From the NCBI RefSeq assembly GCF_007655255.1, contig NZ_VMYE01000004.1, positions 62,001 through 126,000 on the forward strand: DNA of 64,000 nt. Direction: 5' to 3'. The position numbers and the translations under genes were made by a program. Origin of the DNA: Extensimonas perlucida. GTDB taxonomy: Bacteria; Pseudomonadota; Gammaproteobacteria; Burkholderiales; Burkholderiaceae_C. This document shows positions 55,948 to 64,000 of the stretch, one piece after another; the stretch's first letter is position 1; each line of letters starts with the position of its first letter. Under the pieces are notes generated by a model. It saw only the letters and a list, made by a program, of their open reading frames with translations, did not search any database and was not told the origin of the DNA.

Positions 55948-56943
55948 TCACTGCAGCGCCTGCACTCCCGCGACCAGCCAGCCGGTAGTGCCCGACTTGG
56001 GCTTGGTCATGTTCCAGACTTCGCGGAACGGGCTGGGGCCGGCCGAGGGCTCCTCGCGGATCATGCCCGAGAACTCCACGCTGGCCATGTAGCCGTCACC
56101 CAAGTCTTCGATGCCCAGCAACTGCGCCTCGAGCATGAGCACGTCGGTCTGGTTGGGCTGGCTGGATTGGCTGTTGCGATGTGCCTCGCGTTCGGCGAGC
56201 TGGGCGCGGATTTCGGCGAGCATTTCGTCGGTCATCATGGAGCGCAGCGTGGCAATGTCGGCGCGATCCCACGCGGCCTGCAAGGTGGTGAAATTGCGCT
56301 TGGCCGCGGCCAGAAAGCCCGCGACGTCGAAGCCCTCAGGAACGCCCCAGTTCTGTGAACCGGAAAGCGCCGAGCCTATGACCACGCCCGAATTTTGCGC
56401 AGCTTGGGGCGCATTCGCCGCCTCGAAAGCCGTGCCGCTGCGCTCCCAGGGGCGCGCCGAGGCATCGTTGCCGACCTTGGCGGGGTTGTATTGCGCCGGC
56501 GCTTGCGCAGCCGCGGGCGAGCCCGCACCCTGCAAGGCCCAGCGCGAGGGGTTGCCGGCCGGGCGCGGGCGCATGAACATGCGCAGCACCGCGAAGGCCA
56601 CGAGCACGAGCAGCGCGATCAACAGAAATTGCCCCATCTCGGCCCCGAGCCCGAGCGAGTGCGCGAGCCAGGCAAGGCCCAGGCCCGCTGCGAGGCCGCC
56701 GAGCATCGCGCCCCAGGGCCTCTTGGGAGCGGCGGCCGGAGTCGGGGCGGTGTTCGGCGCAGCGTTGGGCGCCGCTGCAGGCTTGGCGGGCGCAGCTTGG
56801 CCGGGGCTTTGCGGCGCGGCGTAGCGCTGCGTGACATTGCTCGACTGTTTGCCCGCCGAACGCCCGCCACCCAGGCGTGCGGCGTCGGCGTTGGCATGTG
56901 CGGCAGCCAGGGCCAGCACCAGAATCCAGGACCAGAGTTTCAT
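55948..56943 (-). CDS. Tim44-like domain membrane protein
   Basis: A 331-residue protein: an N-terminal signal or anchor (LWSWILVLALAAAHANA), a Pro/Ala-rich linker, one or two membrane helices around residues 83-125 (including FLLIALLVLVAFAVL), then a C-terminal Tim44/MBA1-like lipid-binding domain (FDVAGFLAAAKRNFTTLQAAWDRADIATLRSMMTDEML). The ATG at 56943 has GGAG 8 bases upstream; ATGs at 56949 and 56958 are alternatives. It is commonly located with ubi genes in Burkholderiales; the function is unknown. Confidence 0.88.
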   Translation of the reverse strand: MKLWSWILVLALAAAHANADAARLGGGRSAGKQSSNVTQRYAAPQSPGQAAPAKPAAAPNAAPNTAPTPAAAPKRPWGAMLGGLAAGLGLAWLAHSLGLGAEMGQFLLIALLVLVAFAVLRMFMRPRPAGNPSRWALQGAGSPAAAQAPAQYNPAKVGNDASARPWERSGTAFEAANAPQAAQNSGVVIGSALSGSQNWGVPEGFDVAGFLAAAKRNFTTLQAAWDRADIATLRSMMTDEMLAEIRAQLAEREAHRNSQSSQPNQTDVLMLEAQLLGIEDLGDGYMASVEFSGMIREEPSAGPSPFREVWNMTKPKSGTTGWLVAGVQALQ

Positions 56944-56999
56944 GTTCATCGTCTCCATCGGTTGCGTCGTTGCGGCAGTCGTAAAAATGGTTCAGCCTC

Positions 57000-57731
57000 T
57001 CAGCACTTGATTCCAACATGCAAGGCCACGATGCCGCCCGTGAGGTTGTGATAGTCCACATGGCCAAAGCCATTTTGTTGCATCAGGGCTTTGAGCTCCT
57101 CTTGCCCCGGGTGCATGCGGATCGATTCGGCCAGATAGCGGTAGCTGGCCTCGTCGCCCGCCACCCACTTGCCCAGGCGCGGCAGCACCTGGAACGAATA
57201 CCAGTCGTAGAGCTTTTCGAGCGGTTGCGCCACCTTGGAAAACTCCAGCACCAGCAGCTTGCCGCGCGGCTTGAGCACGCGGCACATCTCGGCCAGGGCG
57301 CGCTCCTTGTGCGTCATGTTGCGCAGGCCGAAGGCAACACTCACGCAATCGAACTGCGCGTCGGCAAAGGGCAACTGCTCGGCATCGCAGACCAGCGTGG
57401 GCAGCACCACGCCGGCGTCGAGCAGGCGGTCGCGCCCGGTGCGCAGCATGGCTTCGTTGATGTCGGTGTGCACCACGCGGCCCGTGGGCCCCACTTTTTT
57501 GGCGAACGCCAGCGCCAGGTCGCCCGTGCCACCCGCGATGTCCAGCACCTGCTGGCCGGGGCGCGGGTTGGCCACCATCACGGTGTAGGCCTTCCAGGCG
57601 CGGTGCAGGCCCACGGACATGAGGTCGTTCATGAGGTCGTAGCGCGGCGCGACCGCGTCGAACACGCCACGCACGCGGCGCGCCTTTTCCTGCTCCTCGA
57701 CCGATTCGAATCCAAAATGGGTAGTGCTCAT
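57000..57731 (-). CDS. ubiE: demethylmenaquinone/2-polyprenyl-methoxybenzoquinol methyltransferase UbiE
   Basis: A 243-residue SAM-dependent C-methyltransferase of ubiquinone synthesis. [27 protein letters not shown] motif [13 protein letters not shown], and the UbiE signature [24 protein letters not shown] are complete. It heads a ubiE-Tim44-ubiJ-ubiB run on the minus strand. Confidence 0.96.
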   Translation of the reverse strand: MSTTHFGFESVEEQEKARRVRGVFDAVAPRYDLMNDLMSVGLHRAWKAYTVMVANPRPGQQVLDIAGGTGDLALAFAKKVGPTGRVVHTDINEAMLRTGRDRLLDAGVVLPTLVCDAEQLPFADAQFDCVSVAFGLRNMTHKERALAEMCRVLKPRGKLLVLEFSKVAQPLEKLYDWYSFQVLPRLGKWVAGDEASYRYLAESIRMHPGQEELKALMQQNGFGHVDYHNLTGGIVALHVGIKC

Positions 57732-57819
57732 GGGACGGGCATGTTAGGCGCTCTGCCGCGCCGCGTACAGAGACAACCCTGCACCGGCACCGGACATAGC
57801 GACAATTCGTTGCAAAAAG

Positions 57820-57862
57820 GGGCCATAGAGCGCGAGTGGCAAGCGCTGGCAGCTATTGATTT
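57820..57862. repeat. interspersed Comamonadaceae-type repeat, copy E
   Basis: On the minus strand it reads AATAGCTGCCA, GCGCTT, a short spacer, GCGCTCTATGGCC, matching the family. It lies in the 188-bp gap between the HIT-protein stop and the ubiE start; nothing else is seen in that gap. Confidence 0.6.
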
Positions 57863-57919
57863 CGATGCGGATGGGCAGCGCAGGAAATTCCGCGCAAAAC
57901 CAATGCGGCGCCCGGCACG

Positions 57920-58381
57920 TCAGGCTAGGCACTGCGCCAGCCGCGCCGCCATGTCCTGCTCGAGCGCCGCGCGCCGTGCCAGCAGCGCGGCCTCGTGCTC
58001 GGGCGCACGCGCACGCAGCGGCTGCGCCCAGACGGGGCCAGGGAAGTGGCTGTCCCAGGCGAAGCGCGCGATCACGTGCCAGTGCAGGTGCGGCACCTGG
58101 TTGCCGAGCGCGGCCAGGTTGATCTTGGTGGGCGCAAGGTGCGCGCGCAAGGCTTCCTCGACCAGGGCCACGGCCTGCATGCAGTGCGCGCGCTGCGGGG
58201 GCTGGAGGTCGGTGAACTCGGCCACGTGCGCATTCCAGACCACACGGTAAAAGGCCGGAAAGCCCGGTTCGTCGGCGCGGATCACGCGTAGCTGCGCGCC
58301 GCGCCAGACAAGCGCACCGCCCTCCTCTGTGCACAAGCCGCAGGCCGCGCGGGCGGCATCGGACGCAGCATGGCTGCTCAT
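57920..58381 (-). CDS. HIT-family nucleotide-binding protein
   Basis: A 153-residue histidine-triad protein. The triad motif is [11 protein letters not shown] near residue 97, and a CGLC pair near residue 15 may bind metal. HIT proteins hydrolyse nucleotide conjugates such as dinucleoside polyphosphates or AMP-amidates. The start overlaps the stop of the large oxidoreductase gene (ATGA), so the two are co-translated. Confidence 0.88.
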   Translation of the reverse strand: MSSHAASDAARAACGLCTEEGGALVWRGAQLRVIRADEPGFPAFYRVVWNAHVAEFTDLQPPQRAHCMQAVALVEEALRAHLAPTKINLAALGNQVPHLHWHVIARFAWDSHFPGPVWAQPLRARAPEHEAALLARRAALEQDMAARLAQCLA

Positions 58382-61300
58382 ACCAGCACCCGCTCGATCC
58401 CGCCCTGGTTCGCGCGCTCCACGTACTCGGGCAGCCAGTTTTCGCCGAGGATGGCGCGCGCCATCTCGATCACGATGTAGTCCGCCTCGAGCAGGCCGTT
58501 TTGCAGATCGTCCTGGTAGCGGCTCAGGCCCTGCAGGCAGCTCGGGCAGCTCGTGAGGATTTTGAGGTTGCCGCTCTGGGTCACGGCGCCGGCGCCGGCG
58601 CCCGACTCCTGCATGCGCGCACGCAACTGAGCTTCGCCTTTTTGAATTTCTTCCTGTTTGCGAAAGCGCACCTGTGTGGCCACGTCGGGGCGCGTCACGC
58701 CCAGCGTGCCCGATTCGCCGCAGCAGCGCTCGCTCTTGAGCACCTGTTCGCCAAGCAGCGACTTGACGGTCTTGAGCGAATCCTGCAGCTTCATCGGGTT
58801 GTGGCAGGGCTCGTGGTAGAGGTAGGCGTTGCCGCCCGGCAGGGTGATGCCTTTTTCGAGCAGGAACTCGTGGATGTCGATGATGCGGCAGCCGGGGAAG
58901 ATCATGTCGAACTGGTAACCCTGCAGCTGGTCGTAGCAGGTGCCGCAGCTCACCACCACGGTTTTGATGTCAAGGTAGTTGAGCGTGTTGGCTACGCGGT
59001 GGAACAGCACGCGGTTGTCGGTGATCATCTTCTCGGCGCGGTCGAACTGGCCGCTGCCGCGCTGCGGATAGCCGCAGCACAGGTAGCCGGGCGGCAGCAC
59101 GGTCTGCACGCCTGCGTGCCACAGCATGGCCTGCGTGGCCAGGCCCACCTGGCTGAACAGGCGTTCGGAGCCGCAGCCGGGGAAGTAAAACACCGCCTCG
59201 GTATCCGCCGTGGTGGCAGCCGGGTCGCGAATGATGGGGACGTAGTTCTTGTCCTCGATGTCGAGCAGCGCGCGCGCCGTCCTCGTGGGCAGGTTGCCGG
59301 GCAGCTTCTTGTTCACGAAATGGATCACCTGCTCGCGCAGCGGCGCCGTGCCCACGGTGGCGGGCGGGCGCGCGGTCTGCTTGCGCCCCAGGCTGCGCAG
59401 CGCATCGACGGCCAGGCGCTGCGCCTTGAAGCCCCAGTTCACCATGGCGCCGCGCAGCAGCTTGATGGTGTCGGGGTTGGTGGCGTTGAGCATGGCCATG
59501 GCCAGCGCATTGCCGGGGCGCCAGCTTTTTTGTCCCATTTTGCGCAGCAGGTTGCGCATGTTCATGGTGACGTCGCCGAAGTCGATCTTCACCGGACACG
59601 GCGCGAGGCACTTGTGGCATACGGTGCAATGGTCGGCCACGTCCTCGAACTCCTGCCAGTGCTTGATCGAAATGCCGCGGCGCGTCTGCTCCTCGTACAA
59701 AAAGGCTTCGATCAGCAGCGAGGTTGCAAGGATTTTGTTGCGCGGGCTGTAGAGCAGATTGGCGCGCGGCACGTGCGTGGAGCACACGGGCTTGCACTTG
59801 CCGCAGCGCAGGCAGTCCTTGACGCTGTCGGCGATCGCGCCGATGTCGCTTTGCTGCATGATCAGCGACTCGTAGCCCATGAGGCCGAAGCTCGGCGTGT
59901 AGGCGTTGGTCAGGTCGGAATGCAGCACCTCGGCGGGCGCCGGATTTTGCGCAGAATTCTGAGCAAAATTGGCATATAGCGCCCGTCCATCCTGCGCTAG
60001 CAGCTCCTGATTACGAAGCAGCTTGCCGCGGTTGAAATGCCCTTGCGGATCGACCTTTCGCTTGTATTCGGCAAACGGGCGCAGCTCCTCGTCGGTCAGG
60101 AACTCGATCTTGGTGATGCCTATGCCATGCTCACCCGAGATCACACCGCCCAGGCTGCGCGCAAGCCGCATGATGCGCGCAACGGCCTCGTGCGCGGTCT
60201 GCAGCATCTCGTAGTCGTCGCTGTTCACGGGGATGTTGGTGTGCACGTTGCCATCGCCCGCGTGCATGTGCAACGCCACCCACACGCGGCCCTTGAGCAC
60301 GCGACTGTGAATGGCCTCGACTTCGTCGAGGATGGGCTGGAACGCTGCACCCGTGAAAATCGCCCGCAGCGGTGCGCGCAGCTGCTTTTTCCAGCTCGCG
60401 CGCAGGCTGTGGTCTTGCAGCTGCGCAAACAAGGTATCGATGTCGCGCAGCCACTGCTGCCACTGCGCGCGCACCTCGGCGATCAGCGCGAGCGCCTGCG
60501 CCACGCGGTCTTCGAGCAGCTCGGCGGGCGGAATCTCGCCCGCCTCGTCGCTGCGGCCCAACGGCAGGTCGCCGCGCGCAAAAAAGGCTTCGAGCGCGTC
60601 GCACAGCTTGATCTTGTTGCGCAGCGACAGCTCGATATTGATGCGCTCTATGCCGTCGGTGTATTCGGCCATACGCGGCAGCGGAATCACCACGTCTTCG
60701 TTGATCTTGAAGGCGTTGGTGTGGCGGCTGATCGCGGCCGTGCGCTTGCGGTCGAGCCAGAACTTCTTGCGCGCCTCGGGGCTTACGGCGACAAAGCCCT
60801 CGCCCGCGCGCGAATTGGCGATGCGCACGACCTCGCTGGTGGCGCGCGCCACGGCGTCCGGGTCGTCACCTGCGATGTCGCCGAACAGCACCATCTTGGG
60901 CAGCCGCCCGCCGTGCTTCTTGCTCTTGGTGGCGTAGCCCACGGCCTTCAGATACCGGTCGTCGAGGTGCTCCAGCCCCGCGAGCACCACGCCCGAGCGC
61001 TTTTGCTCGGCGAACATGAAGTCCTTGATCTCGACGATGCTGGGCACGGCGTCGTGCGCATGGCCAAAAAACTCCAGGCACACCGTGCGCGTATGCGCCG
61101 GCATACGGTGCAGCACCCAGCGTGCACTCGTAATCAGCCCGTCGCAGCCTTCTTTCTGCACGCCCGGCAGGCCCGCGAGGAACTTGTCCGTCACGTCCTT
61201 GCCCAGCCCCTCCTTGCGGAACACCGCGCCGGGAATTTCGAGCTGCTCGGTGCGCACGGGCGTCTTGCCGTCGGCCGCGAAGTAACGCAGCTCGAAGCAC

Positions 61301-62340
61301 GCCACGTCCACGTCGTGGATCTTGCCCAGGCTGTGCCCAACGCGCGTGACTTCCAGCCACTGCGCCTGCGGCGTCACCATGCGCCAGCTCACCAGGTTGT
61401 CGAGCGCCGTGCCCCACAGCACGGCCTTCTTGCCGCCCGCGTTCATCGCGATGTTGCCGCCTATGCACGAAGCCTCGGCGCTGGTCGGATCGACCGCAAA
61501 CACCAGCCCCGCACGCTCAGCCAGATCGGCCACGCGCTGCGTGACCACGCCGGCCTCGGTCCACACCGTGGGCACCTCGCGCTCCAGCCCCGGCAGGCGC
61601 AGCATCTCCACGCCTGACATGGCCTCGAGCTTTTCTGTGTTGATCACCGCACTCAGCGGCGTGAGCGGCACCGCGCCGCCGGTGTAGCCCGTGCCGCCGC
61701 CACGCGCAATGATGGTCAGGCCCAGCGCTATGCAGCCTTGCACCAGCGCGGCCATCTCGGCCTCGGTGTCGGGCGTGAGCACGACGAACGGATATTCGAC
61801 GCGCCAGTCGGTCGCGTCGGTCACATGGCTCACGCGCGAGAGCCCGTCGAACTTGATGTTGTCGCGCGCCGTATAGCGCCCCAGCGTGCGCAGCACCTTG
61901 CGGCGCAACTGCACCGCCTGCGCAAGCTGCGCATCGAAGCGCACCACGGCCTGCGCCGCCGCCTGCACGAGCTCGCCCACCATACGGTCGCGCTCGGCGT
62001 CCTCGCCCGGCGTGCGGCGCTTTTCGACCTCGGCCAGGCGGTGCCGCAGCGCATCCACGAGCAGCTTGCGCCGCGCCGGGTTGTCCATCAGGTCGTCTTG
62101 CAGGTAGGGATTGCGCTGCACCACCCAGATGTCACCGAGCACCTCGTAGAGCATGCGCGCAGAGCGCCCCGTGCGCCGTTCCTTGCGCAGCTGATCGAGC
62201 AAGCCCCAGGCTGCCGAGCCGAGCAGCCGGATCACGATCTCGCGATCAGAGAACGAGGTGTAGTTGTAGGGGATTTCACGCAAGCGAACGGCCTCGCCAG
62301 CCTGCGCCTGCAGTTGCGTCAACGCAATCGGAACGTTCAT
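58378..62340 (-). CDS. DUF3683-type fused FAD-linked oxidase/Fe-S oxidoreductase (D-lactate-dehydrogenase-like)
   Basis: A 1320-residue three-part protein. Residues 1-180 are the DUF3683 region. Residues ~190-780 form an FAD-linked oxidase ([49 protein letters not shown]). Residues ~835-920 hold two 4Fe-4S motifs ([23 protein letters not shown]). The C-terminus carries two CCG domains ([20 protein letters not shown]). It is probably an electron-transport-linked 2-hydroxyacid (D-lactate or glycolate type) dehydrogenase. The linker at residues ~776-793 is encoded by a copy of the interspersed repeat. It ends in overlap with the HIT gene. Confidence 0.88.
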   Translation of the reverse strand: MNVPIALTQLQAQAGEAVRLREIPYNYTSFSDREIVIRLLGSAAWGLLDQLRKERRTGRSARMLYEVLGDIWVVQRNPYLQDDLMDNPARRKLLVDALRHRLAEVEKRRTPGEDAERDRMVGELVQAAAQAVVRFDAQLAQAVQLRRKVLRTLGRYTARDNIKFDGLSRVSHVTDATDWRVEYPFVVLTPDTEAEMAALVQGCIALGLTIIARGGGTGYTGGAVPLTPLSAVINTEKLEAMSGVEMLRLPGLEREVPTVWTEAGVVTQRVADLAERAGLVFAVDPTSAEASCIGGNIAMNAGGKKAVLWGTALDNLVSWRMVTPQAQWLEVTRVGHSLGKIHDVDVACFELRYFAADGKTPVRTEQLEIPGAVFRKEGLGKDVTDKFLAGLPGVQKEGCDGLITSARWVLHRMPAHTRTVCLEFFGHAHDAVPSIVEIKDFMFAEQKRSGVVLAGLEHLDDRYLKAVGYATKSKKHGGRLPKMVLFGDIAGDDPDAVARATSEVVRIANSRAGEGFVAVSPEARKKFWLDRKRTAAISRHTNAFKINEDVVIPLPRMAEYTDGIERINIELSLRNKIKLCDALEAFFARGDLPLGRSDEAGEIPPAELLEDRVAQALALIAEVRAQWQQWLRDIDTLFAQLQDHSLRASWKKQLRAPLRAIFTGAAFQPILDEVEAIHSRVLKGRVWVALHMHAGDGNVHTNIPVNSDDYEMLQTAHEAVARIMRLARSLGGVISGEHGIGITKIEFLTDEELRPFAEYKRKVDPQGHFNRGKLLRNQELLAQDGRALYANFAQNSAQNPAPAEVLHSDLTNAYTPSFGLMGYESLIMQQSDIGAIADSVKDCLRCGKCKPVCSTHVPRANLLYSPRNKILATSLLIEAFLYEEQTRRGISIKHWQEFEDVADHCTVCHKCLAPCPVKIDFGDVTMNMRNLLRKMGQKSWRPGNALAMAMLNATNPDTIKLLRGAMVNWGFKAQRLAVDALRSLGRKQTARPPATVGTAPLREQVIHFVNKKLPGNLPTRTARALLDIEDKNYVPIIRDPAATTADTEAVFYFPGCGSERLFSQVGLATQAMLWHAGVQTVLPPGYLCCGYPQRGSGQFDRAEKMITDNRVLFHRVANTLNYLDIKTVVVSCGTCYDQLQGYQFDMIFPGCRIIDIHEFLLEKGITLPGGNAYLYHEPCHNPMKLQDSLKTVKSLLGEQVLKSERCCGESGTLGVTRPDVATQVRFRKQEEIQKGEAQLRARMQESGAGAGAVTQSGNLKILTSCPSCLQGLSRYQDDLQNGLLEADYIVIEMARAILGENWLPEYVERANQGGIERVLV
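59961..60011. repeat. interspersed repeat copy F, inside a coding sequence
   Basis: On the minus strand it reads AGGAGCTGCTAGCGCA, a spacer, GGGCGCTATATGCC, matching the intergenic family. Here it lies in frame inside the fused oxidoreductase gene and encodes the residues around [17 protein letters not shown] in the linker between the flavin and Fe-S parts. Confidence 0.6.
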
Positions 62341-62457
62341 GGAGGATAGACCTGGAGCGGACGCCAAGCGCCCATGAGCTTCGGGGTGCAAATTCTATGC
62401 GAGGGGGTTTGCCGGCGCCGGCGGCAGCGCAGCCGCCGTAGGGCTTGTGGGGTTGTC

Positions 62458-62499
62458 GAGAAAGAGGGCCGCGGGGTAGAGAAAGAGGGCCGCGGGGTA
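62458..62499. repeat. two tandem 21-bp direct repeats
   Basis: Two perfect copies of a 21-bp unit beginning GAGAAAGAGGGCCGCGG lie between the divergent oxidoreductase and Xre antitoxin genes. They may be a binding site array or replication slippage. Confidence 0.85.
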
Positions 62500-62558
62500 T
62501 TTTGTGCATAGATTGTGCTTAAAATGTTCAATATGCCCACATCTCACAGAAATTCCCC
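62500..62558 (+). promoter_or_regulatory. putative operator/promoter of the Xre/RES pair
   Basis: The A/T-rich segment upstream of the antitoxin holds a direct repeat TTGTGC at 62502-62507 and 62513-62518, one helical turn apart. This would suit a self-regulating Xre protein. No convincing -10/-35 pair is visible. Confidence 0.3.
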
Positions 62559-62927
62559 ATGACAGCTATCCTCTCCGACATTCTCGAATCGGCGCGCGAG
62601 CCCGGTACGTCGCGGTTTTCCGCCTCGCGCATTGCCAGCATTCTCGGTCTACAGCAGCAGGAACTGGCCGAGCTGGCCGGGGTGCATCGCAACACACTGC
62701 GCATTCATCCCGAATCGCCACGGCTGCAATCCGTGCTACGCGATCTGATGCGGGTGCTCTCCGCCGCCACGGCGATGGAGCCAGACCCGCAGCGAGCCAT
62801 CTTTCTCATCAAGAACGAACCCATCCCCGCCTTCCGCCACAAGACCCTGCTGCAATTGGTGCAGGAAGGCCGGGCGGAGGACGCGATCGACTACCTGGAG
62901 TCGGTCAGCGCTGGGTTCGTCGGATGA
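62559..62927 (+). CDS. Xre/MbcA/ParS-type antitoxin (DUF2384)
   Basis: A 122-residue antitoxin. An N-terminal HTH (FSASRIASILGLQQQELAELAGVHRNTLRI) is followed by a MbcA/ParS toxin-binding region ending in LLQLVQEGRAEDAIDYLESVSAGFVG. It neutralises the RES toxin encoded next and likely represses the operon. Its stop overlaps the toxin start (ATGA). Confidence 0.9.
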   Translation: MTAILSDILESAREPGTSRFSASRIASILGLQQQELAELAGVHRNTLRIHPESPRLQSVLRDLMRVLSAATAMEPDPQRAIFLIKNEPIPAFRHKTLLQLVQEGRAEDAIDYLESVSAGFVG

Positions 62928-63451
62928 TTCTTCACGACCTACCACCCGGAACCCCGCTGTTCCGGGCGCACGCGCCGCAATGGGCCAGCCGGCCCGTGAG
63001 CGGCGAAGGTGCGGCGCGCAAGGGCGGGCGCTTCAATCGGCCTGGGGTTGCAAGCTTGTACCTGTCGCTGGACGAATTGACGGCGCTGCGCGAATACCAA
63101 CAGACGTCGCCGTTCCTGCCGCCCTGCACGATGTGTTCGTACACGGTGGCGTTGCGCGACTTGGTTGATCTGCGCCAACTTCACCGTGGTGATCCGTGGG
63201 ACGACCTGTGGCACGACTGGCGCGAGGATTGGCGACTCTTGAAGCTGGAGCAACACATCGAGCCGCCAACCTGGGTGCTCGGCGATCTCGTGCTGGCCCG
63301 CGGCCACACTGGCATTCTGTTTCCGAGCCAAGTGCATGACGGCGGGGTCAACGTCATGGTGTATATAGACCGGCTTCAAGGCGCGAACACCATTGAAGTC
63401 AACGACCCTGATCGCCGACTGCCCCAAAACCAATCCAGTTGGACGCGCTGA
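62924..63451 (+). CDS. RES-domain toxin
   Basis: A 175-residue RES-domain protein. The conserved Arg/Glu/Ser core is seen as LFRAHAPQWASRPVSGEGAARKGGRFNRPG (two Args), LYLSLDELTALREYQQ (Glu) and GILFPSQVHDGG (Ser). RES toxins act on NAD+ (MbcT degrades it) or ADP-ribosylate PRPP synthetase (ParT). The prs gene 19 kb away is a possible target only by analogy. Translational overlap with the antitoxin gene supports a functional pair. Confidence 0.9.
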   Translation: MILHDLPPGTPLFRAHAPQWASRPVSGEGAARKGGRFNRPGVASLYLSLDELTALREYQQTSPFLPPCTMCSYTVALRDLVDLRQLHRGDPWDDLWHDWREDWRLLKLEQHIEPPTWVLGDLVLARGHTGILFPSQVHDGGVNVMVYIDRLQGANTIEVNDPDRRLPQNQSSWTR

Positions 63452-63477
63452 CACCCGGCGCAAACAATGCCGCGTAG

Positions 63478-64000
63478 CGCCCGAATGGGCGATTTGCGGG
63501 GGCCGAGCCCGGCCGTATCAACGCGGCAAGTCGCTCGAACCCATCAGATAGGCATCAACGGCACGTGCCGCCTGGCGGCCCTCGCGCGTCGCAGGCGGCC
63601 AGCCTGCGACCTCCCATCACGCCCGAATGGGCGATTTGCGAGGGCCGAGCCAGACCGTATCAACGTGGCAAGTCGCTCGAACCCATCAGATAGGCATCGA
63701 TGGCGCGTGCGGCCTGGCGGCCCTCGCGCGTCGCAGGCGGCGAGCCTGCGACTTCCCATCACGCCCGAATGGGCGATTTGCGAGGGCCGAGTCCGACCGT
63801 ATCAACGTGGCAAGTCGCTCGAACCCATCAGATAGGCATCGATGGCGCGGGCGGCCTGGCGGCCCTCGCGCGTCGCAGGCGGCGAGCCTGCGACTTCCCA
63901 TCACGCCCGAATGGGCGATTTGCGAGGGCCGAGTCCGACCGCATCAACGCGGCAAGTCGCTCGAACCCATCAGATACGCATCAACGGCACGTGCGGCCTG
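63478..64000. repeat. 142-bp tandem repeat array derived from the 3' end of a gltD-like gene
   Basis: Units start at 63478, 63620, 63762 and 63904 with exactly 142-bp spacing: three full copies and one cut by the window edge. On the minus strand each unit encodes [26 protein letters not shown] or its visible part, then a hairpin with 9-bp arms GTCGCAGGC/GCCTGCGAC (63588-63610, 63730-63752, 63872-63894). The rightmost copy is the tail of the real gene; the others are non-coding downstream duplicates. The gap 63452-63477 shows nothing notable. Confidence 0.9.
63944..64000 (-). CDS. gltD: glutamate synthase small subunit, C-terminal 18 residues (partial)
   Basis: Only the 3' end is visible: [18 protein letters not shown] followed by TGA, the ending I recall for betaproteobacterial GltD proteins (REGRQxARAVDxxLMGxSxLPR). 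GltD supplies electrons from NADPH to the large subunit for glutamate formation. The identification rests on this short tail and the matching duplicated tails downstream. Confidence 0.6.
   Translation of the reverse strand, partial: QAARAVDAYLMGSSDLPR

Noticed and set aside
63478-64000. CRISPR array
   Set aside because: Units are 142 bp with no unique spacers, and each carries the same coding tail and hairpin; no cas genes are near.

Overview
The window is a high-GC proteobacterial chromosome segment. Ubiquinone genes (ubiB, ubiJ, ubiE), the order lolB-ispE-tRNA-Gln-prs-rplY-pth, a DUF3683-type FAD/Fe-S oxidoreductase and a family of short intergenic repeats all fit a betaproteobacterium of the order Burkholderiales, most likely Comamonadaceae. 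The family level is inference from gene content and remembered repeat patterns, not from a search.

Positions 1-34098 are one large catabolic region built on CoA-thioester chemistry. A minus-strand run from 21398 to 2705 holds two acyl-CoA carboxylase sets. Set 1 is 8733-15633: acyl-CoA dehydrogenase, biotin carboxylase, methylglutaconyl-CoA-hydratase-like crotonase, carboxyltransferase and HMG-CoA-lyase-like enzyme. Set 2 is 15663-21398: biotin carboxylase, carboxyltransferase, crotonase and acyl-CoA dehydrogenase. The run continues with two PaaI-type thioesterases, an MBL-fold hydrolase, a PECR-like enoyl-CoA reductase, a transglutaminase-fold protein, an alpha/beta hydrolase and an acyl-CoA ligase. 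Left of it lie a MaoC-like protein and a second, AliA-like CoA ligase that runs off the left edge, with one atypical SDR on the plus strand between. From a shared intergenic region at 21399-21558, a plus-strand run goes to 34098: an OYE-type FMN/Fe-S/FAD reductase, four acyl-CoA dehydrogenase proteins (two forming an overlapping heteromer-like pair), a DUF35 protein plus SCP2-thiolase-like protein, a MFE-2-like split SDR and MaoC hydratase, an atypical crotonase and a CaiB-type CoA transferase. The gene set suggests full breakdown of a branched, isoprenoid-like or alicyclic carboxylic acid: activation, beta-oxidation, carboxylation of beta-methyl enoyl-CoAs, then retro-aldol or thiolytic cleavage. 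The substrate cannot be read from the sequence.

Positions 34220-62340 are mostly housekeeping: rapZ, mutY, a dynamin-like GTPase, mutM, a TPR protein, lolB, ispE, tRNA-Gln(UUG), prs, rplY, pth, a YfhL-type ferredoxin, a LysE exporter, a BLUF photoreceptor joined to folE, a cardiolipin synthase B/EEP nuclease pair, nudB, a CcdB-type toxin with an unusual antitoxin, aspS, a DUF502 protein, an FmdB zinc ribbon, ubiJ-ubiB, a Tim44-domain protein, ubiE, a HIT protein and a 1320-residue lactate-dehydrogenase-like oxidoreductase.

The right end (62341-64000) holds an Xre/RES toxin-antitoxin pair. It is followed by three 142-bp direct repeats, each carrying the last codons and stop of a gltD-like gene whose true 3' end enters at the right edge. 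Mobile or repeat DNA includes a 169-bp palindromic MITE-like element at 45107-45275 and at least five members of a short interspersed repeat, one of them inside a coding sequence.
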